From: Rhodovulum euryhalinum
GTDB taxonomy: Bacteria; Pseudomonadota; Alphaproteobacteria; Rhodobacterales; Rhodobacteraceae
NCBI RefSeq assembly: GCF_004342445.1
Contig: NZ_SLWW01000002.1
Span: 309,060-373,059 of the forward strand
Length of the DNA: 64,000 bases
Direction of reading: 5' to 3'
Positions within the stretch are counted from its first letter, which is position 1. Each line of letters starts with the position of its first letter. The position numbers and the translations under genes are program-made. The notes beneath the pieces are model-generated. The model ran no database searches. It was not told the DNA's origin and was given only the letters and a program-made list of their open reading frames with translations. Below are positions 51,310-60,002 of this stretch, piece by piece.

Positions 51310-52446
51310 TCAATCCTTGTCCTTCGCGAACCATGGGTCCGGGTCCACCGGGCTGCCGCCCTGTCTCAGTTCCATATAAAGCGTTTCCGTTCTCAAATCG
51401 CCACCACGATCTGAGGCGGCACCGGCGAACGCGGCCGTTTTCGGGTCCGCTCCGCCCATCAGCCCCACGGGCCGGCCCCCCTGCAGCACCTCGCCCTCTG
51501 CACCATAGACCTCGGCCAGCCCCGCCAGCACCAACAGATAGCCCTCGGCGGGTTCCAGAACGATCACATTTCCGTAGTCGAGCAGGGGTCCGCGATACCG
51601 GATCGTCGCCGGAACCGGTGTGGTCACCAACGCAAGCGGCCGTGCTGCCAGAACCAGACCGGGCCGGGCCACGCCCGCGGCATCCGGCTGGCCAAAGCCG
51701 CGCAGGACCGTCGACTCGACCGGCAGGCTCAACTGCCCCTTCAGCGCGGCGAAGTCAGCAGGCTGACTGTCCTCGGGCGCCGTCGGCCCGGCGGTGGCGG
51801 CCAGTCCGGCGGCGAACCCGTCCAGCGTATCGCTGCCCTCGACCAGGGCGCGCAGACGGTCTGAGTCGGCTGCAAAGCGGCGCGGCAATGCGCGGCGTTC
51901 GGACATCGCCTGGGAAAGCTCGGTGCGCGCCCGCTGCGCGCCCGCCAGCCCTTCGGCCAGCGTCTCGGCGGCGCTTTCCTGCAACGCGCGCATCAGCGCG
52001 ATTTCCTCCAGCCGGGTGCGCAGCGCGTCCGCCTCGGCCTGCAGGGCCGGGGTGACCTCGCCCAGCATCATGCCCGCCCGCGCGGTGCCAAGCGGCCCGG
52101 CGGGATGCAGCAACAGCGTCTCGGGGCTTTGCGGCAGACCCGACAGAGCGCCGATCAGTTGTGTGATCTCGTCCCGGCGTGCGTCCAGTACGGTGGCGAT
52201 GGCCTGCTCGCGGATCGCCGCCCGGCGCATGCCTTCGCGCAGCGCCGCCAGACCGTCCTCGTAGGCGCGGATCGTTTCGGTCAGCGCCGCCACGCGGTCG
52301 CTGGCGCTGTCTGCGGCGTCAAGCGAGCGGCCCGCCTCGCGCAGCGCATCCGCCGCGCGGGCAGCTTCGGCCGGATCGGTCTGGGCGGCGGCCGGCGCAG
52401 CGCCAGTCAGCGCAAGGGCCAGCAAAAGGGCGCCCGCGCGTCTCAC
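51310..52446 (-). CDS. EnvC-like murein hydrolase activator (degenerate M23/LytM)
   Basis: Secreted coiled-coil protein with a C-terminal LytM-like domain; EnvC-type proteins lack peptidase activity and activate amidases at division. The 378-residue precursor starts with GTG at 52446, in a GTGA overlap with the gpmI stop. It has a signal peptide ending near AAAQ (about 1-22) and long coiled coils (about 25-215). The LytM-type domain (about 240-370) has no HxxxD or HxH metal motif: the usual histidines are replaced (around GYLLVLAGL). The loss of zinc ligands supports an activator rather than an enzyme. Confidence 0.85.
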   Translation of the reverse strand: MRRAGALLLALALTGAAPAAAQTDPAEAARAADALREAGRSLDAADSASDRVAALTETIRAYEDGLAALREGMRRAAIREQAIATVLDARRDEITQLIGALSGLPQSPETLLLHPAGPLGTARAGMMLGEVTPALQAEADALRTRLEEIALMRALQESAAETLAEGLAGAQRARTELSQAMSERRALPRRFAADSDRLRALVEGSDTLDGFAAGLAATAGPTAPEDSQPADFAALKGQLSLPVESTVLRGFGQPDAAGVARPGLVLAARPLALVTTPVPATIRYRGPLLDYGNVIVLEPAEGYLLVLAGLAEVYGAEGEVLQGGRPVGLMGGADPKTAAFAGAASDRGGDLRTETLYMELRQGGSPVDPDPWFAKDKD

Positions 52447-53963
52447 GTCTCGATCAGGCTTTCGCCGGTCATCTCGGGCGGTTTCGGCAGGCCCATCAGT
52501 TCCAGCACCGTGGGGGCCAGATCGGCGAGTCGCCCGTCATGGAGCCGCGCCCCCGCCGGCCCGCCGACCAGGATCACCGGCACGGGGTTCAGCGTGTGCG
52601 CGGTGTGGGGGCCGCCGGTCGCGGGGTCGAACATCGTCTCGCAATTGCCGTGATCGGCGGTGACGATCATCGCGCCGCCCGCCGCCTCAAGCGCGCCGAG
52701 CACGCGGCCGAGGCCCTGATCAACCGCCTCGCAGGCCTTCATCGCAGCCGACAGTACGCCGGTATGCCCCACCATGTCCGGGTTCGCGTAGTTCACCACG
52801 ATCAGATCGTAGCCCTGACCGATCGCCTCGACCAGCCTGTCGGTGACCTCGGGTGCGCTCATCTCGGGTTGCAGGTCGTATGTTGCGACCTTGGGCGAGG
52901 GTGGCATGCAGCGATCCTCGCCGGACTCTGCCGTCTCCTTGCCGCCGTTCAGGAAGAAGGTGACATGGGGGTATTTCTCGGTCTCGGCCAGACGGAACTG
53001 GCGCAGGCCCTGTTTCGCCACCCATTCGCCCAAGGTGTTGACGATTTCGCGCTTGGGAAAGACCGTTTCCATCCACCGGTTGTGGTCGGCGGAATACTCG
53101 ACCATGCCGAGGATCGCGGAGAGCTTCGGCCGCCTGCCGGTCTCGAAATCGTCGAAACCGGGCTGGGCGAAGGCGCGCAGGATCTCGCGGGCGCGGTCGG
53201 CGCGGAAGTTCAGGCAGAACAGGCCGTCGCCGTCCTGCATGCCGGGCGGGTCGCCGATCACCGAAGGTTCGATGAACTCGTCGGTTTCTCCGCGGGCATA
53301 GGCGGCGGCGACGGCTTCTTCGGCGGAAGCGACCTCTTCGCCCAGCCCGTTCGCCATGGCGTGATAGGCCAGTTGCACCCGGTTCCAGCGGTTATCGCGG
53401 TCCATGGCATAGTACCGGCCGATGACGCTTGCGACATGCGCGCCCTCGGGCAGGCCCGCCACCAGATCGGCGATGAAGCGGTCGGCGGATTTCGGCGGCA
53501 CGTCGCGGCCGTCGGTCAGGGCGTGGATCGCCACCGGCACGCCGGCCTCGGTGATCGCGCGCGCGGCGGCGAGGATGTGGCGGATATGGCCATGCACCCC
53601 GCCATCCGAGACAAGGCCCATCAGATGCGCGGTGCCGCCCGCCGCCTTGACCCGGGCGATGAAATCGACAAGCGCGGGGTTCGCAAGGAAGCTGCCATCC
53701 TCGATGGCAAGGTCGATCTGGCCCAGATCCATCGCCACCACCCGGCCGGCGCCAATATTGGTGTGACCGACCTCGGAATTTCCCATCTGCCCGGTCGGCA
53801 GCCCCACGTCGGGGCCGTGGGTGATCAGCGTCGCATGGGGGCAGGTGGCCATCAGCCGGTCGAAATTCGGGGTGGCGGCCAGTTCGGGGGCGTCGTCGTC
53901 ATGGGTGGGGCCGATCCCCCAGCCGTCGAGGATGCAGAGAATGACGGGTTTCGGCGCGGTCAT
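52443..53963 (-). CDS. gpmI: 2,3-bisphosphoglycerate-independent phosphoglycerate mutase
   Basis: Interconverts 3- and 2-phosphoglycerate with two Mn ions. The 506-residue product (ATG 53963; an in-frame TTG two codons earlier is less likely) has the metal site CILDGWGIG near the N-terminus and the phosphoserine motif QMGNSEVGHTNIGAGR. Late metal ligands appear in VVNYANPDMVGHTG and VTADHGNCE. Length is typical. It sits between rlmH and the EnvC-like gene. Confidence 0.95.
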   Translation of the reverse strand: MTAPKPVILCILDGWGIGPTHDDDAPELAATPNFDRLMATCPHATLITHGPDVGLPTGQMGNSEVGHTNIGAGRVVAMDLGQIDLAIEDGSFLANPALVDFIARVKAAGGTAHLMGLVSDGGVHGHIRHILAAARAITEAGVPVAIHALTDGRDVPPKSADRFIADLVAGLPEGAHVASVIGRYYAMDRDNRWNRVQLAYHAMANGLGEEVASAEEAVAAAYARGETDEFIEPSVIGDPPGMQDGDGLFCLNFRADRAREILRAFAQPGFDDFETGRRPKLSAILGMVEYSADHNRWMETVFPKREIVNTLGEWVAKQGLRQFRLAETEKYPHVTFFLNGGKETAESGEDRCMPPSPKVATYDLQPEMSAPEVTDRLVEAIGQGYDLIVVNYANPDMVGHTGVLSAAMKACEAVDQGLGRVLGALEAAGGAMIVTADHGNCETMFDPATGGPHTAHTLNPVPVILVGGPAGARLHDGRLADLAPTVLELMGLPKPPEMTGESLIET

Positions 53964-54093
53964 GGGCAAGGGCCTTTCACGGTTCGGCCCCTTCTAGGCG
54001 CGGCGGGCGTCAAGGACAACTGCGCGCTGGCCGGGTGCGGCCCTGCGGACAGGCCCCGTTTCGGAACGTGCGCTCAACGGCGCAGCAGGATGC

Positions 54094-54564
54094 TCAGGCG
54101 CGGTGATAGGGGGTTCCGGCAAGGATCTGGGCGGCGCGGTAGATCTGTTCGGCCAGCATCACGCGGGCCAGCATGTGCGGCCAGACCATCGGCCCGAAGG
54201 ACAGCACGGTATCGGCCCTGGCGCGCAGCGCGGGGTCAAGCCCGTCGGCGCCGCCGATCACGAAAGCCGCATCCTGGCGGCCCGCGTCGCGCCACCGCGC
54301 GAGAAGATCGGCGAAGTCGGTCGAGGAGAGGGGTTTGCCACGTTCGTCCAGCGCACAGATCGCGGCCCCCTCGGGCAGCGCGCGTTCCAGCAGCCGTGCC
54401 TCGGCGGCGGGGCCGCCGCCCTTGCGGTCCTCGACCTCGGTCATGGCAAGCGGCCCCAGCCCCAGCGCGCGGCCGGTGCGGTCGAACCGGGCCGCGTAAT
54501 CCTCGATCAGAATCCGCTCGGGGCCGGGTCGCAACCGGCCCACCGCGCAGACATGGACGCGCAT
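54094..54564 (-). CDS. rlmH: 23S rRNA (pseudouridine1915-N3)-methyltransferase
   Basis: SPOUT-class enzyme that methylates Psi1915 in helix 69 of 23S rRNA. The 156-residue product starts MRVHVCAVGRLRPGPE and has FVIGGADGLDPALRARAD (about 100-117) and MVWPHMLARVMLAEQIYRA near the C-terminus, which form the trefoil knot. It is directly adjacent to rsfS, its common partner in bacterial genomes. Confidence 0.95.
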   Translation of the reverse strand: MRVHVCAVGRLRPGPERILIEDYAARFDRTGRALGLGPLAMTEVEDRKGGGPAAEARLLERALPEGAAICALDERGKPLSSTDFADLLARWRDAGRQDAAFVIGGADGLDPALRARADTVLSFGPMVWPHMLARVMLAEQIYRAAQILAGTPYHRA

Positions 54565-54930
54565 TCAGGCGCGGGCGGCCGCAGCGCCCGCGGGCAGCCA
54601 CATCTTCTCGAGCTGGTAGAACTCTCGCACCTCGGGGCGGAACACGTGCACGACCACGTCGCCGGTGTCGATCAGCACCCAGTCGCCCTGATCCTTGCCT
54701 TCGAGCTTGGACCCGCGGCCCAGATCCTCTTTGAGCCGTTCCTTCAGCTTTTCGGCGATCGCGCCGACCTGGCGGGTCGACCGGCCCGAGCAGATCACCA
54801 TGTAATCGGCGATGCTCGACTTGCCGCGCAGGTCGATGGTGATCACGTCTTCGGCCTTGTCGTCGGAAAGGGAAGCGAGGATATGGTCGAGCAACTCTTC
54901 GCTCGAAACATCGGGAATCCTGCCTGTCAT
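54565..54930 (-). CDS. rsfS: Ribosomal silencing factor RsfS
   Basis: Binds uL14 and blocks subunit joining when nutrients are short. The core is clear: DDKAEDVITIDLRGKSSIAD then YMVICSGRSTRQV, DWVLIDTGDVVVHVFRPEVR and EFYQLEKMW. The start is uncertain. The ATG at 54930 gives 121 residues but has no ribosome site of its own. It is overlapped (ATGA) by a 19-codon leader frame that has AGGAGG upstream. Other options in frame are ATG 55047 (160 residues) or a CTG 8 bases after the same AGGAGG. Adjacent to rlmH with no gap. Confidence 0.88.
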   Translation of the reverse strand: MTGRIPDVSSEELLDHILASLSDDKAEDVITIDLRGKSSIADYMVICSGRSTRQVGAIAEKLKERLKEDLGRGSKLEGKDQGDWVLIDTGDVVVHVFRPEVREFYQLEKMWLPAGAAAARA

Positions 54931-54986
54931 GGCTGGATTCGGCACGGCCGCCTCGCGGGCCGCCTCAACTTGTTGAGACAGGACAT
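54927..54986 (-). CDS. Possible 19-residue leader frame upstream of rsfS
   Basis: ATG at 54986 follows AGGAGG (54990-54995 on the plus strand as CCTCCT) after a short 3-base spacer, reads 19 residues (MSCLNKLRRPARRPCRIQP) and ends in an ATGA overlap with the rsfS ATG at 54930. It would explain how rsfS is translated without its own ribosome site. The product looks non-structured and Arg-rich. The spacer is shorter than usual, so this is only a candidate. Confidence 0.35.
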   Translation of the reverse strand: MSCLNKLRRPARRPCRIQP

Positions 54987-55088
54987 CGTCCTCCTGGGTT
55001 GCGCGCCGCCTGTGCCCCGGCGCTGGGCTTGGATGCAAATGTAGCATCCGCACGTCCGAATCTCAATGATCGCCGCATGTCGCAGGCG

Positions 55089-55667
55089 TTAGCGCGCCAG
55101 TACAAGGCCGACCTCGTTGCGGCGGTTCCACGGCAGGGTAAAGGGATCGTCGTAGAACATCAGCCGCGGCGCGCCGGAGATCGCCAGACCGTTGGCCGCG
55201 GCATGCGCGCGCAGCGCGGTCTCGGCCTCTGCAAGACGTGCCGCCGTCGCCCGGCCCGCGAACCGGGTGACGAGCATCCGTTCGGCCGGCAGGCGGCGCA
55301 GCCTCACGTAGCTGCTGTCCGGGGCGGGCAGGCTCTCGCGGGTGGTGCCTTCGGGCATGAAGAAGCGGATCGTCCAGCCGTGATCCGTTTCGGTCTGGGC
55401 CACGGGAACGGTCATCGCGATCTTGTCCTTCGCGACATTCCCGCCCGTTATATAGGCGAAAAGCTCGCCAAAGCCGCGTTGGGCGGCGGCATTGCGCGTT
55501 CCCCTGACGGTGACCTCGGCCACGGTACGGGGCGGATAGCTGCGGATCTCGATGACGCCGGTGGCGGCTTCGACGCTATGGGGCACCTCGTCATAGCCGC
55601 GATAGCTGTCCGCCCAGGACGGCTGTGAGGACAGGGCGACGGCAAGAACAAGGAGGATTGGACGCAT
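55089..55667 (-). CDS. SOUL-family haem-binding protein, secreted
   Basis: A 192-residue precursor starting at ATG 55667 with a signal peptide (MRPILLVLAVALSSQPSWAD, cleaved near residue 19). The mature part has SOUL/HBP family patterns: EIRSYPPRTVAEVTVRG, FAYITGGNVAKDKIAMTVPV and RFFMPEGTTRESLPAP, ending with PFTLPWNRRNEVGLVL. Members bind haem or other tetrapyrroles. In a pigment-making organism a periplasmic porphyrin role is possible, but there is no direct link to the photosynthesis genes here. Confidence 0.85.
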   Translation of the reverse strand: MRPILLVLAVALSSQPSWADSYRGYDEVPHSVEAATGVIEIRSYPPRTVAEVTVRGTRNAAAQRGFGELFAYITGGNVAKDKIAMTVPVAQTETDHGWTIRFFMPEGTTRESLPAPDSSYVRLRRLPAERMLVTRFAGRATAARLAEAETALRAHAAANGLAISGAPRLMFYDDPFTLPWNRRNEVGLVLAR

Positions 55668-55852
55668 TTGCGGACCCCGCGGACGAATGATCCGCGAAGA
55701 TGGTGGCGTCCGCGGGTCGACGCAAGGCCGCTCGGAGATGCCGCGCTCGCGCCAGGGCAGAGAACAAGGCTCCATGCTCGCGCAAAAACCGCCAGGATTG
55801 ACCGAGTCCCGTGCTACACTTAGTTTTCGTTGCGTGTGGGAAGGGAAATATT

Positions 55853-56443
55853 ATGAACCAAGCTATGTCTGGGAAATTCCTGGCAACCTGTTGCGCTACC
55901 AGTTTCGCTGCTTTCGCGTTCGCCGGACAGGCGGGCGCTGCATCGCTTTTGGGGGATACCGTTACCGCGGACTATTTCTTCCCAGATCTGTCCACGTCCA
56001 TTGGGTCGGACAGTTTCGTGGTCGGCGCGGGTGTCGAGGCAAGCTGCCCCGGCGCGAGCGGGATTTGCGGTATCCTGATTGAACCTTACCTGCTGGATTT
56101 CGGCGCGAACACGATCAGCTTTGCCCAGTTCGGAACAAGAGTTCCGTATGCGGGCCCGGCCTTCAACGGGTGGGTGTTCACCGGCCTTGATTTCGGTTCG
56201 GGGATCAGCGGGGTCAGCCTGTCGTCGTCTGGGCTCAGCGGGCTCGACATGTCGGATGTCAGCTTCACTGCGGACAGCATCTCGATCAACCTTCAGGATG
56301 TCGCCCTGACCGCTGACCAGAACGGCTGGACGCTGACCCTGTCCGAGATTCCGGCACAGATTCCGGTTCCGGCGGCGATGCCTTTGCTGCTGACCGGCCT
56401 GGGTGCCATCGGCTGGGCATCGCGGCGTCGCCGCAAAAGCTGA
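55853..56443 (+). CDS. Secreted protein with VPLPA/PEP-CTERM-type sorting tag
   Basis: A 196-residue protein from ATG 55853 behind GGGAAGGGAA. It has a signal peptide (about 1-31, ending AGQAGAAS), a Ser/Gly/Asp-rich beta-type middle with no known enzyme motif, and a C-terminal tag: IPVPAAMPLLLTGLGAIGWA followed by SRRRRKS. That tag (short Val-Pro motif, hydrophobic helix, Arg cluster) is the exosortase-type sorting signal. The protein is probably processed at the membrane and released or anchored. Function unknown. Confidence 0.75.
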   Translation: MNQAMSGKFLATCCATSFAAFAFAGQAGAASLLGDTVTADYFFPDLSTSIGSDSFVVGAGVEASCPGASGICGILIEPYLLDFGANTISFAQFGTRVPYAGPAFNGWVFTGLDFGSGISGVSLSSSGLSGLDMSDVSFTADSISINLQDVALTADQNGWTLTLSEIPAQIPVPAAMPLLLTGLGAIGWASRRRRKS

Positions 56444-56769
56444 ACGGCACCGCGGAGGACGCGCATGGAACAGCCTTGCGCGGGGCTTCCGTGTGACATG
56501 TGAAAAGGACGCGCCTTGTTGCCCGGGGATACAGGAGCTTGCCTATTGATCGGGCTTGGGCGCGACCACCCCTGCTGGACAAGTGCGCGCCCTTGATCGG
56601 GGCCGGGCAAAGGAGTATCTCCGCGCCCATGAAACGCGTCTTCGACATGGACGACCGCGCGCGCCTGCCTTGGCGATTCTTCGGTGCGGCGCATTCGGTG
56701 CTGGCCCGCCCATGAGGCGGCCTTGACCGTCGTTTCCCCTTTTGCAGACGCCCAGCCGCGGAGAATTCC
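56444..56769. other. Non-coding stretch before leuC
   Basis: A 326-base gap between the sorting-tag protein and leuC. I see no convincing gene: the longest plus-strand frame (from 56500) is Arg-rich and has no ribosome site. No T-run hairpin or operator palindrome was found. It probably carries the leuC promoter. Confidence 0.5.
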
Positions 56770-58176
56770 ATGACCGGCAAGACACTCTACGACAAGATCT
56801 GGGATGCCCACCTCGTCGACCAGGCCGAGGACGGCACCTGCCTTCTGTATATCGACCGCCATCTCGTGCACGAGGTCACCAGTCCCCAGGCCTTCGAGGG
56901 TCTGCGGATGTCGGGCCGCAAGGTGCATGCCCCGGACAAGACCATTGCAGTGCCCGACCACAACGTGCCCACCACGGCGGGCCGCGAGAACACGGCGAAC
57001 ATGACCGAGGAATCCCGCATCCAGGTCGAGGCGCTGGACAAGAACGCGCGCGACTTCGGGATTCACTATTACCCGGTGACCGATATCCGGCAGGGGATCG
57101 TGCATATCGTCGGCCCTGAACAGGGCTGGACGTTGCCGGGCATGACGGTGGTCTGCGGTGACAGCCACACTGCGACCCATGGCGCGTTCGGGGCGCTGGC
57201 GCACGGGATCGGCACGTCCGAGGTGGAACATGTGCTGGCCACCCAGACCCTGATCCAGAAGAAGTCGAAGAACATGAAGGTCGAGATCACCGGGCAGTTG
57301 CCGCCCGGCGTGACGGCAAAGGACATAACGCTTTCGGTGATCGGGCAGACCGGCACGGCGGGCGGTACCGGTTACGTGATCGAGTATTGCGGCGAGGCGA
57401 TCCGGGCGCTGTCGATGGAAGGCCGGATGACCGTCTGCAACATGGCGATCGAGGGCGGCGCGCGGGCCGGGCTGATCGCACCCGACGAAAAGACCTTCGA
57501 GTATGTGAAGGGCCGGCCCCACGCGCCCAAGGGTGCCCAGTGGGAAGCCGCGCTTGCCTTGTGGAAGACGCTCTATTCCGATGCCGACGCCCAGTGGGAC
57601 AAGGTGGTGACGATCCGCGGTGAGGACATCGCGCCCGTGGTGACCTGGGGCACCTCGCCCGAGGACGTGCTGCCGATTACCGGGGTCGTACCTGACCCGG
57701 CGGACTTCGCTGGCGGCAAGGTTGACGCTGCGCGCCGGTCGCTCGACTACATGGGGCTGAAACCGGGTACGCCGCTTCGCGACATCAAGGTCGATGCGGT
57801 CTTCATCGGGTCGTGCACAAACGGCCGGATCGAGGATCTGCGTGCGGCGGCAGAAATCCTGAAGGGACGCAAGCTTGCCGAGGGCGTGCGCGGCATGGTG
57901 GTGCCGGGCTCGGGCCTTGTCCGTGCGCAGGCCGAGGAAGAGGGGCTGGACGTCATCTTTAGGGATGCGGGCTTCGAGTGGCGGCTTGCGGGCTGTTCGA
58001 TGTGCCTTGGCATGAACCCCGACCAGTTGGCCCCGGGGGAGCGTTGCGCGGCCACCTCGAACCGCAACTTCGAGGGCCGCATGGGCCGTGGCGGACGCAC
58101 CCACCTGATGAGCCCGGTGATGGCCGCCGCCGCGGCGGTGACCGGGCACCTGACGGACATCCGCGACCTGATGTGA
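56770..58176 (+). CDS. leuC: 3-isopropylmalate dehydratase large subunit
   Basis: Aconitase-type [4Fe-4S] enzyme that isomerises 2- to 3-isopropylmalate in leucine synthesis, working with LeuD. The 468-residue product starts [16 protein letters not shown]. Substrate motif [20 protein letters not shown] is at about 130-150. Cluster cysteines lie in FIGSCTNGR and [11 protein letters not shown]. Its partner leuD is 1.2 kb downstream, separated by a VWA protein gene that looks inserted. Confidence 0.97.
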   Translation: MTGKTLYDKIWDAHLVDQAEDGTCLLYIDRHLVHEVTSPQAFEGLRMSGRKVHAPDKTIAVPDHNVPTTAGRENTANMTEESRIQVEALDKNARDFGIHYYPVTDIRQGIVHIVGPEQGWTLPGMTVVCGDSHTATHGAFGALAHGIGTSEVEHVLATQTLIQKKSKNMKVEITGQLPPGVTAKDITLSVIGQTGTAGGTGYVIEYCGEAIRALSMEGRMTVCNMAIEGGARAGLIAPDEKTFEYVKGRPHAPKGAQWEAALALWKTLYSDADAQWDKVVTIRGEDIAPVVTWGTSPEDVLPITGVVPDPADFAGGKVDAARRSLDYMGLKPGTPLRDIKVDAVFIGSCTNGRIEDLRAAAEILKGRKLAEGVRGMVVPGSGLVRAQAEEEGLDVIFRDAGFEWRLAGCSMCLGMNPDQLAPGERCAATSNRNFEGRMGRGGRTHLMSPVMAAAAAVTGHLTDIRDLM

Positions 58177-58198
58177 TCGCGTTTTGGCGGCGTCCGCG

Positions 58199-58219
58199 CG
58201 GCAGGGCTTGGCCCTGCCG
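58199..58219 (+). terminator. Hairpin after leuC, possible terminator
   Basis: CGGCAGGGC (58199-58207) pairs with GCCCTGCCG (58211-58219) across a TTG loop, 23 bases after the leuC stop. There is no T-run, so intrinsic termination is uncertain. Confidence 0.4.
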
Positions 58220-58398
58220 GAACCGGGCGCCGTCACCTCTGGCCTCAACCGCGCGGGGCCAGTGACGCCCCGAAGCCGGTGCTCCCGCTGGCAGAATCCG
58301 TTTGAAATGCGGTAATCATATGTTAACATTTTGGCGTGAGGGCGGTGGTTTCTAGTCTCGCCTTCTTGGTTGGGTGTTATCTTTTTGGGGGAAAGACT

Positions 58399-59262
58399 AT
58401 GAAAAAGCTTACTGCCTTCGCCGCGGCGTTGGCCGTTTCCAGCATTGCCGTCACTGCCGAAGCGACACCGGTGGATGTGGACGTGATGTTCGTCATCGAC
58501 CAGAGCGGATCGATGGATAATGAGTTCAACACGCTGTCAGCGAACATTTCTGCCTTTGTGAACGGTCTTGCGGGCAATGCCGACGTGAGTTCGCTTGGCA
58601 TCGGCTTGGTGACCTACGAGGACGCGTCTCAAGGCGCGAACGGTAGCGGTACGTTCTGCTCGCCGGGCGAGAAGGCTTGCCTCAAGCTGCGGCAGACGAT
58701 TTCGACCTCGTCCGATCTGACCAACTTGCAGAGCCAATTGACACTTGCGGCCAACAACGTGTTCGGCGGCGTGGAAGACGGCTTGGCGGCTGTGGACTCG
58801 GTGCTGCCGGGCGGTTCGCTCTTCGGTTCGGTCGGCTGGCGGAATAACACCGTGAAGTCGGTGGTCCTGATTACGGACGAAGGCTCGGATGACTATAACT
58901 CGTACAGCAACGCGTTCGGGACCGGAGCGGCCGCGCTCGGGGCAAAGCTGGACGACGTGAAGTACCTGAACAACATCATCACCACCACCGGCCTCTTCTC
59001 TCGTTACGAACCCATGTCGCGGCCGATCGGAAACCCGGGTGACTACAAGGCGCTGTTCAATCTGAACGATTTCACCGGGAATGGCGCTGATCCGGTCGCC
59101 TTCCTCCAGCAGTTCGCTGCGGCGAAGCTGACGGAGATCACCACCGGTGGCGAAACCACCGGCGGCAGCACCAATGTCGTTCCGCTTCCGGCGGCCGGCT
59201 GGCTGCTTCTGGCTGGTCTCGGCGGGCTGGGCGTCGTGGGGCGCCGCCGCAAGGCCGCCTGA
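58399..59262 (+). CDS. Secreted VWA-domain protein with VPLPA-CTERM tag
   Basis: A 287-residue protein from ATG 58399 behind GGGGGAAAG. It has a signal peptide (about 1-23, ending VTAEA), a von Willebrand A domain starting [17 protein letters not shown] with metal-site Asp34 and DxSGS, and a loop with a likely disulphide ([11 protein letters not shown]). A Gly/Thr linker is followed by the sorting tag [20 protein letters not shown] and GRRRKAA. The exact VPLPA motif makes this a typical exosortase substrate of Rhodobacteraceae. It is less GC-rich than its neighbours and stands between leuC and leuD. A surface adhesion role is inferred. Confidence 0.82.
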   Translation: MKKLTAFAAALAVSSIAVTAEATPVDVDVMFVIDQSGSMDNEFNTLSANISAFVNGLAGNADVSSLGIGLVTYEDASQGANGSGTFCSPGEKACLKLRQTISTSSDLTNLQSQLTLAANNVFGGVEDGLAAVDSVLPGGSLFGSVGWRNNTVKSVVLITDEGSDDYNSYSNAFGTGAAALGAKLDDVKYLNNIITTTGLFSRYEPMSRPIGNPGDYKALFNLNDFTGNGADPVAFLQQFAAAKLTEITTGGETTGGSTNVVPLPAAGWLLLAGLGGLGVVGRRRKAA

Positions 59263-59285
59263 ACGCGCTGACCGCAGTCTTATGG

Positions 59286-59318
59286 CGGGCGGCCCCCAGA
59301 GGGCCGCCCGTTTTCTTT
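59286..59318 (+). terminator. Terminator after the VWA protein gene
   Basis: CGGGCGGCCC (59286-59295) and GGGCCGCCCG (59301-59310) form a perfect 10-bp stem with a 5-base loop, then TTTTCTTT (59311-59318). This separates the VWA gene from leuD. Confidence 0.92.
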
Positions 59319-59392
59319 CCGGGGCTGGTGTTGGCCCCGGAGATCATGCAAAACGCGGTCAGTATCGGGATTGCCGCAAGAAGGGTTGCCAG

Positions 59393-59998
59393 ATGGAAAA
59401 ATTCACCAAGCTGACCGGAATCGCCGCGCCGCTGCCGCTGGTCAATGTCGACACCGACATGATCATCCCCAAGCAGTTCCTCAAGACGATCAAGCGCGAG
59501 GGTCTGGGGGTGAACCTGTTCGACGAGATGCGCTATGACGACAACGGCAACGAAAAATCCGATTTCGTGCTGAACCAGCCGGCCTACCGGACTGCCGAGG
59601 TTCTGGTCGCGGGTGACAATTTCGGCTGCGGCTCGTCGCGGGAACACGCGCCCTGGGCGATCAAGGATTTCGGCATCCGCTGCATCGTGGCGCCCGGATT
59701 TGCCGACATCTTTTTCAACAACTGCTTCAAGAACGGCATCCTTCCGATCGTTCTGCCGCAGGACCAGGTCGATATCCTGATGAAGGATGCCGAGAAGGGC
59801 GCCAACGCGCGGATGACGGTCGATCTGGAAAACCAGACGATCACCACCTCGGACGGGGTCGAGATCGCCTTCGACGTGGATCCGTTCCGCAAGCACTGCC
59901 TGATCGAAGGGCTCGACGACATCGGTCTGACGATGGAGAAGGCCCCGGCGATCGCCAGCTTCGAATCCCGGATGGCGCAGGAACGGCCCTGGGTGTGA
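59393..59998 (+). CDS. leuD: 3-isopropylmalate dehydratase small subunit
   Basis: Swivel-domain partner of LeuC. The 201-residue product starts [20 protein letters not shown] and has [33 protein letters not shown] and [16 protein letters not shown], all typical. ATG 59393 follows AAGAAGGG. It is downstream of a terminator, so it must have its own promoter. An exonuclease-like gene starts 4 bases after it. Confidence 0.97.
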   Translation: MEKFTKLTGIAAPLPLVNVDTDMIIPKQFLKTIKREGLGVNLFDEMRYDDNGNEKSDFVLNQPAYRTAEVLVAGDNFGCGSSREHAPWAIKDFGIRCIVAPGFADIFFNNCFKNGILPIVLPQDQVDILMKDAEKGANARMTVDLENQTITTSDGVEIAFDVDPFRKHCLIEGLDDIGLTMEKAPAIASFESRMAQERPWV

Positions 59999-60002
59999 TC
60001 CG

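Noticed and set aside
56500..56715. Small plus-strand frame in the gap before leuC
   Set aside because: Arg/Pro-rich translation, no ribosome site and no recognisable motif; treated as non-coding.
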